Assembly (NCBI RefSeq): GCF_029867415.1
Contig: NC_081185.1
Location: 111,215,617-111,279,616, forward strand
From: Vicia villosa
Lineage: Eukaryota; Streptophyta; Magnoliopsida; Fabales; Fabaceae
Length of the DNA stretch: 64,000 nucleotides
Direction of reading: 5' to 3'
In this document: positions 57,774 through 64,000 of the stretch, in pieces
How the letters are laid out: every line of letters starts with the position of its first letter
Numbering within the stretch: position 1 is the first letter of the stretch
Position numbers and translations under genes: made by a program
The notes under the pieces: model-generated
The model's input: only the letters and a program-made list of their open reading frames with translations
Databases searched by the model: none
Told to the model about the DNA's origin: nothing

Positions 57774-59159
57774 TTGGAAGCCAATGAATTAGAACCATAC
57801 CATCCAAACGCTGAAACCAACAACTTTGCAGAAATAGCTTTAGCCCGCTCCGACACACCTTGGTATGCAGATTTCGTAAACTACCTAGCTGCTGGTGTGC
57901 TTCCTCCTGATCTAAGTTACCAACAGAAGAAGAAATTCTTCCATGACCTAAAACATTACTATTGGGACGACCCACTCCTGTTCAAAAGAGGCCCTGATGG
58001 AATCTTTAGACGTTGTGTACCCGAGGAAGAAATAGGAAGTATAATAACACACTGCCATTCTGCACCGTGTGGAGGACACCATAGCACATCTAGAACCTGC
58101 GCCAAAATCCTTCAATCTGGACTCTTCTGGCCCAACCTGTGGAAAGACGTTTATTTTGCTGTACTAAACTGTGATAGATGCCAACGAACCGGAAATATTT
58201 CGAGACGTGACGAAATGCCTCAAAAGGGCATTCTAGAAGTTGAAATATTTGACGTCTGGGGAATAGACTTTATGGGTCCGTTTCCGTCATCGTTTGGAAA
58301 TCAATATATACTCGTAGCTGTCGATTACGTTTCAAAATGGATAGAAGCTATCGCTTCTCCTACAAACGATACACGAGTAGTTATCAAACTCTTCAAAAAC
58401 GTCATTTTTCCTAGGTTCGGTGTGCCAAGACTGGTAATTAGCGATGGTGGGTCCCATTTCATTTCAAGAATACTTGAGAAACTCCTTCGAAAATATGGAG
58501 TAAATCATCGAATAGCTACACCATACCATCCACAAACAAGCGGACAAGTAGAAGTATCTAACCGAGAAATAAAACAAATATTGGAGAAAACTGTTGCTAT
58601 ATCTAGAAAAGATTGGTCAACCAAGCTAAATGAAGCTTTATGGGCTTATATAACAGCTTTCAAAACTCCAATTGGAACTACCCCTTTCAAACTCGTTTAT
58701 GGAAAATCATGCCACCTCCCGGTAGAACTAGAACATAAAGCCTATTGGGCCATTAAAAATTTAAATCTAAACTACACTGCCGCTGGTGAGAAACGACTTC
58801 TAGACATAAACGAATTAGAAGAACTTAGACAAGACGCTTACGAAAACGCCAAAATCTATAAAGAGAGAACGAAAAAATGGCACGACAAGCGTATATCTAG
58901 GAAAATTTTTAGCATAGGCGATAAAGTACTTTTATATAATTCTAGACTAAAATTATTTCCTGGTAAGTTACGATCTAGATGGTCTGGCCCTTTCGAAATA
59001 ACTAACATATTTCCGAGTGGAGCGATAGAAATCAAAGGAGAAACCGTCAAACCTTTTGTCGTAAATGGGCAACGTCTAAAGTATTACCATCATCTCGAAC
59101 ACGATGAAAACATCGAACTTTTTAAACTTGACGAGCTGCCCGCTCATTTGAAAAAATAG
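57774..59159 (+). pseudogene. Athila integrase
   Basis: 461 codons with the zinc finger ([13 protein letters not shown] ... CDRCQR) and the DDE core: D in [10 protein letters not shown] in VISDGGSHF and E in [13 protein letters not shown]-terminal DNA-binding-like part (SRWSGPFEI) follows. It shows no internal damage; only the upstream stop cuts it off from RT. No env-like frame follows, although some Athila elements have one. Confidence 0.9.
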
Positions 59160-59534
59160 TTTTCTATTTTTAAATCGTCGAGCTTACGACATAAAACAAA
59201 GCGCTTGGTGGGAGACAACCCACAATTATTTTTATTTCTATTTCTTTTACTATTTAATTTTTATTTTTAATTTTTAATTTTCTATCCTATTTTGAATTAT
59301 TTTAATTTTTTTCTACATTTTTATTTTTTTTCCTACATTTTATAATAATTACTATAATTATAACTGTTATCTTAAATCGAAAAAATATTTCCTTTTTTAT
59401 AATTATATTTATTATAACTTGTTACATTTTTATTATATTTTATTTCTTCTTTTTATTTTACTTTTAAATCAACACTAGCCTAGTTCTAACTTAATCTTAA
59501 TATTTTCAACTTCTAGGTTTTCTTAACTACTAAC
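59160..59534. other. Athila 3' region, truncated
   Basis: It opens with the post-coding motif (GTCGAGCTTACGACATAAAAC, then GGTGGGAGACAACCCAC) that corresponds to 46075-46123 in unit 1. Very AT-rich sequence without frames follows. It ends where the Ogre-like LTR begins. Confidence 0.65.
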
Positions 59535-61497
59535 TGTCGCACGCTCGCGAAAAAGAACAGAGTCACCACCAATATATTTATCCCATAAGGGAAAGGAATA
59601 CCAGGAAACCTAACAAAGGAAGGAACAGGGTCTTGCGACCAGAGAATCAAGGTACGGGAGTCGGTTACGCAAGGGGAAGGTACTAGCACCCCTCGCGCCC
59701 ATCGTACTCGATGGTATCCACCTATGTTTGTTTCTATCTAAAGGGTGTGTACTATTTCTATGTCTACATGCGAATGAATGCAAAAGAAATACGGGGAAAA
59801 GAAAGAATATTTACAAATGTGCTCGTTCAAGCCCCGCGACTTGATGCCTACGTATCCTTTTCAGGAATCAGAGCGCCGTAGTTCGGCTCAAGATTTTTTA
59901 TGTTTTTGTGTTTTTTAGTTGAACAGAGGTTAAAGTCGCACTCCACGATGCTCGACCTTTGGAGACTTATACGCCTAATTATGGAATGGATTCAACATGT
60001 TCTTAAGAATGCCACGAGGGCGAGAGATAGAAGAGAGTTTGAGCGTTTCGAGGAAATCTCTAAAGCAAGGGAAACTCGAGTTACTCTATGGTTTGTGTTT
60101 TTTAGAAATTGGGAACTTACGCCTGAATGGGACCCTAAAGCAAGGGAGATCCAAGCACTCGAACATTCCCTAAAGCAAGGGGTGTTCAAGCTTCCATTCC
60201 CTTTTTAAGATTTTCACTTTTTTATTAATGTTTTAAGTATTTTCTTTGTATTTTTTAAGGGGATTTATTTCAAGTATTTATTAGATGGATTAAAGTTGAA
60301 AAGAAAAAAGAATGAAAATAGGGGGACTAGCCTAGTTTCTAAACCTAATTGTTATCCTAAGTCTAATTCTAATGCTAACATACTAATGGAATATATTCTA
60401 CAAGGAGCATATGAATGGTATTAACAAAGTAGGCCAAAATATGGCCAAAAACAAGTAACAAAAATCACATGACAATTACACAAAAATGACATGGAAATAG
60501 TACAAGAGCAATTCAAGCATTAGTGCGAAATTAAACTAAAAAAACTACTATTTTTATGAATTATTTAATGTGGGAAATTCTATCAATTATGTCAAAATTA
60601 AACTAAACTAACTACTATTTTTTTTATATTTTTATTATCTAAAATTCTAACAAAGAAATTGTGATCTAAATCTAAAAAAAACTAAAGAGAAAATTGATTT
60701 TATTATTTTCTAAGTCATTTTTATTACCTAAAAGAAGTAGCAAAAAAGTAAGTAGAAAAACCTAAAAAAAACTATAGTCAGAGGGGGTGTTAAACTGAAA
60801 CCTGGTTGCAGCCCTAGTAATTGGCGCTGAAGCCCAAGCTGAGAGCCCCATGAGACTATTTTTGTTGTTGTTCAGAATACCCAAAAACGTGGTATGGGCC
60901 AAAGGGGGTGATGAATAGCAAATCAGGCCCAGAGGTTTTTTGTTTGATTCTTTTTTTAGCCAAAAGTGGCATCACGGGCCAAGGGGAGGTGAGGATTTCG
61001 TTTCTGGCCCAGAGCTTTTGTTATGATCCATTTTATAATTCCAAACAGGTTTTTAATATAGAAAAAAAATAAAAAAACGAAATAATAAAAGTAAAAGACA
61101 AAGGATTTGGGAATTAGGGTAAAGTCGTGTACCGATTAAACTTCCTCGTTCATCACCTTCCTCTCACTCACGAGCAAAACGGCGCCGGAAGAACCCTTTC
61201 AAACTCCGCCGTGAATCTTCCCGCACCATCATGAACGGCGCTAAGGCTTCGCTTCAGGATCTCTCATCTCACCCAGCTGCGACGGTGGCGGCGAACTCCA
61301 CCTTCTCCGATCACACTCCCGTCTTCTCCGGCGCCTCACTCTCTCGCTCTCAGTTTCTCTGCTTTTGTCTCCGATTCTCTTCTTCTCAAATTTGTTTCAT
61401 TCTCGAATCGATCGGTGAACGCGCTCGATCTTTCTCCCTTTTTTGATTTCCCGGCGAACTCTGCGTGTTATTGTTGTCGTTGTTGATCGTGCGCAGA
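59535..61497 (+). repeat. Ogre-like (Tat lineage) LTR, interrupted
   Basis: It begins TGTCGCACGCTCGCGAAA, then AACAGAGTCACCACCAATAT, and later has ACGGGAGTCGGTTACGC and ACTAGCACCCCTCGCGCC. I recognise this run as typical of legume Ogre LTRs. A CTAAAGCAAGGG motif recurs near 60059, 60135 and 60168. The part from 61150 is GC-richer, with a short frame from 61231 (71 codons) that matches nothing I know. Either the LTR is interrupted at 61498 or it ends there. Confidence 0.5.
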
Positions 61498-62945
61498 TGT
61501 CATACCCCAAAATTTGCCCAACATATTTATTCATATTTCAAGTCCATTTGACTCTTCAAATGCTCGAAAACCTAAATGATGGAAACTACTTTTTTTTTTA
61601 CTCAGGGGCCTATGTTTGGGGTTTTTGAACATAATCACCAGCTTTTATAAAGACCCATGATGCCATTATTTTATATTTTTATTATTATTTTATTGTGAAT
61701 TTATTCATATAAATTCTTAAATAAAGTAAATAAATGATATAAAATATATAAGAAAAAGTATTGTTTTATTTCTTAATCAAATCTTGAGTGAATATTGGAG
61801 CTAATATCAAGGAAATTCGTATGGAATAATTGAGAGGATATATTTTCCAAAATAAGAAAGAAATAACATCTTAATTCAAATATGTTCTTCTCCAATTATA
61901 TAGGATCCAAGCCCATAGTTTTACCCTAATTATTTCCTCTATATATATTGAACATCATCAGACATTAGGGGAGGTTTTTTGGACACGTTCTTGCAGCCAC
62001 GAAAAGCTAGGGTTTACGTTCAAAAAGTTCACACTAAGGTGGCACCATCGATTTCCTATCTCCAGCCCCATTCAAGACCAAACAAGCATTCTAATCTCCT
62101 CTCTAGGTATTTTAGGGTAAGAATGCATCATTATTGAGGTTCCATAACGTGCATAACGATCATACCACATTCATATTTGTTCATGCATTCTTGCACTTTT
62201 GATTATGATGTTTCGGTGTATCTCCATGGAATCTAACGCTTTAAATAAGTTTCTGGTACCATTTAAGACAGCTTAGAGCCGTGGGAGTGGAGCTTTAACG
62301 TAGGAGCAAGAGAGCACCATTGTTAGGGCAAAAATATTTTGTTCTTCGAGCCTGCCATTACAGCCAGTTTCAGTACCAAAAAACTGCACCATTTAATTTG
62401 TGAGGACCAAAACAGGTAATCTAGACACTTTGTGTGTTTATTCTAATCAAACTCTACGGATTTAACTTTTGCAGGTTTTACTATTTGTGAGGATACAAAA
62501 GGTTAGAGTCACACATTGTTGTTCTGTTTTCTCTAATATAAAGGCCATATTTATGAAAACAACTGGTTCCATGTTGTTCGTCTTTTGGAGACCTTCAATT
62601 TTGGTTTTTATATCGTGTGATTTCATGAAAAGATGAGAGAGATATATTGATTGAAAGTTGGGTGAAAGTCACATAAATCCTGCGTTTGCTGATGGTTCAC
62701 GATGCAAGCTTTGTTCCCATGAGGAAGATGACCGCGTGTCATCATACAATTGGTCCACTATTTTCGTCTTCTAGCGATGGATTTGTGTGCAGGCGTGATT
62801 GGTTGGTCAAAGCCGGCGCCTCCTCTCTCCTTCTTTAATTGGCTACTCGAAATCTCCAGGGGCCCAAGTCTGACTTCGTTTGAATGGTCCAAGTAATCAA
62901 AAGTTTAATATTTATTATTTCTTGTTGAATGGACTAACAACATAT

Positions 62946-63030
62946 GCAGGTAGCACAGCTGGTAACTGATTGAAGTTTGTCCCTACACACACCTGGGTTC
63001 GATCCCCCAGGTTTAGATGTTTTTTTACTC
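62946..63030 (+). mobile_element. tRNA-derived SINE head
   Basis: Box A TAGCACAGCTGG (62951-62962) fits TRGCNNAGYNGG exactly, and box B GGTTCGATCCC (62996-63006) fits GGTTCGANNCC, 33 bp apart. The T-arm stem CCTGG/CCAGG is perfect. No acceptor stem can be formed, so it is not a tRNA gene. The 3' limit is uncertain. Confidence 0.55.
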
Positions 63031-63209
63031 ATCTGAACGTGGATCCAGCGTTATCACATCCTGGAAGACCATGGTACACCTCCAATCCTGGCCCATGATC
63101 TCACAGCGAAGCAAGATCCAAAGGACCACAAAGCGCTGGTCCACCATGCACCTCCAAGGCTTGTCCACACTGGATCAAAGCTAAGTAATTTTTAATTAAT
63201 TATTTATCC

Positions 63210-64000
63210 TTTTATTACATATCTTTTTTTTATTTATTTTCTTTTCTTTTCCTTTCTACCTTATTTATATTAATAAAATTATCTTTTAACTAAATATTTT
63301 ATTTATTAAAATGACTATTTAACTTATTTAATCGAACATTCGATTATTTTTTATGATATATATTAATTTAGTCACTTTACATGTTTAACCCTCACTTTTT
63401 TAACTATTATTTTTATATTTATTTATTTTTTATTTTTAGGGTTAATCCCTTTGCCCTCGAATCTGATAATACACTCACGCCTTATTTGTTTCTTTGCTCA
63501 TTCCTAGTGGTCAGAGTCGATGCTTCTGGCAAACCCTTGCCCTCAACCCTGTCAGGCAAATGCCAAGCTAAGTACCTTCTCCCTATTCTATTTTTAATTT
63601 ATTATTCTATTTTTTTTATATAGTTAATGAGGTTTGCTCTAGAATTTGATAATGCACTCACTATATATTTTCTGTATTGTCTTTCTCTTTTTCAGGGTTT
63701 ATCAATTGCCAAAGCTACGTTGTTGGTAACCCTAAACCTCATTTTATTTTGTGCCTTTTATTATTATTACTTGTGTCAAACCCTGATAAGGGATCCGCTG
63801 GTTACAATTTCCCGCCCCCTTCATTGCTTTATATATTGCGTGGTTAGTAATCTTAGGGAGTGCAAACCTTAAACTGAATTAGAATAACTAATTAAAAGAT
63901 AAATATCTGAATATAATCACGTGATTGTTGCACACACGCACCCTTTGGGGTAACCCCTCTGCTGCCTTGTTGCCTTGTTGCCTGTTGCCTTTGTGATTTT
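63210..64000. other. T-rich tail with partial internal duplication
   Basis: Two related stretches (about 63440-63600 and 63627-63720) share GAATCTGATAATACACTCAC / GAATTTGATAATGCACTCAC, so an imperfect duplication of about 190 bp is likely. The last 40 bases repeat TTGCCTTG. No gene is seen. Confidence 0.5.

Larger units (their letters stand above)
53667..59159 (+). pseudogene. Athila gag-pol polyprotein with three premature stops
   Basis: One frame covers Gag to integrase. The stops are TAA at 53685-53687 (codon 7; CAA in units 1 and 2), TGA at 56823-56825 (inside RT, where FAYRRMPFG is usual) and TAG at 57771-57773 (between RNase H and integrase). In-frame ATG at 53838 could allow a shorter Gag. 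There is no frameshift. Domains: Gag core (RARAWLQSL, then WDELKRVFLARYFP), CCHC knuckle near 54633 (CEICGLTGHVVAEC), protease CDLGAS near 55630 with IILGRPFLAT, RT, RNase H, integrase. The frame ends directly before the Athila 3' motif. All three stops are single-base changes of common codons. Confidence 0.92.
43059..59534 (+). mobile_element. Athila-like Ty3/gypsy tandem array: two deletion derivatives and one long element
   Basis: Three ~1.77-kb LTRs (43059, 47428, 51797) are each followed by a primer site and an internal region. Internals 1 and 2 are ~2.6-kb deletion derivatives; internal 3 has gag-pol. The first two units repeat with a period near 4,369 bp and are almost identical. The lineage is suggested by the PBS TGGCGCCGTTG, the polyprotein sequence and the 3' motif with AACAAAGCGCT and GGGAGGCAACCCA after the coding region. 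The right side is cut by an Ogre-like LTR near 59535. Confidence 0.85.
61498..64000 (+). repeat. LTR-like sequence running off the right edge
   Basis: TGTCATACCCCAAAATTTGCCC (first 20 bases are diagnostic by eye of a legume retrotransposon LTR start) opens it. TATATATA at 61942-61949 is a likely TATA box, with AGCTAGGGTTTACG some 70 bp downstream. No primer site is reached before the edge, so it must be a long LTR or a truncated one. It contains a SINE head near 62951. Frames at 63381-63872 are short and unrecognised. Confidence 0.45.

Noticed and set aside
62946..63010. Possible tRNA gene
   Set aside because: Box A, box B and a T-arm are present, but no acceptor stem pairs and the anticodon arm is poor. 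A SINE head fits better.

Overview
The window is nuclear DNA of a flowering plant, most likely a legume (Fabaceae, perhaps tribe Fabeae or Trifolieae). The reasons are intron-containing plant genes, plant LTR-retrotransposon lineages (Copia/TNT1-like, Tekay-like, Athila-like and an Ogre-like LTR), AT-rich DNA and a nepenthesin-type aspartic protease. The species assignment is inference. Almost everything here is mobile DNA; only one ordinary host gene is supported. One 100-base assembly gap lies at 7142-7241.

Layout: (1) 1-4456, 3' part of a decayed Copia element with its 3' LTR, sitting in a minus-strand Ty3/gypsy relic (4457-5420). (2) 5476-7141, LTR, primer-binding site and gag start of a second Ty3/gypsy element, cut by the gap. 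(3) 8102-9421 minus, a one-exon secreted aspartic protease. (4) 9.5-11.7 kb, AT-rich DNA with a LINE 3' end and a fold-back MITE. (5) 11744-19615, a three-level nest: a short hAT-type element interrupted by a 6,980-bp Mutator-like element (MULE), which is interrupted by two nearly identical inverted 1.09-kb hAT-type elements. The MULE has 190-bp terminal inverted repeats, a 9-bp target duplication and two convergent genes (GRF zinc finger and MuDR-type transposase), the same plan as maize MuDR. (6) 20.1-21.8 kb, a Helitron-like end and a Harbinger/Tourist-like element holding a long TA repeat and a Stowaway-like MITE. (7) 22432-42865, a tandem array LTR-internal-LTR-internal-LTR of a decayed Tekay-like retrotransposon, with one target duplication around the whole array; its third LTR carries a young Copia insertion (35164-40174, TSD GAAGA). 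(8) 43059-59534, an Athila-like tandem array: LTR, deleted internal, LTR, deleted internal, LTR, long internal with gag-pol. (9) 59535-64000, Ogre-like LTR sequence, interrupted near 61498 by another LTR-like sequence holding a SINE head.

How the parts relate: the two Copia copies are one family, and both carry inactivating changes. The Athila array mixes two deletion derivatives (which keep a 329-codon Gag-derived frame) with one nearly complete gag-pol broken by three stop codons. The MULE transposase reads as one 993-codon frame across four exons if the two hAT-type insertions and one copy of each 8-bp duplication are left out, so its disruption looks recent. No CRISPR array, rRNA or functional tRNA gene was seen.
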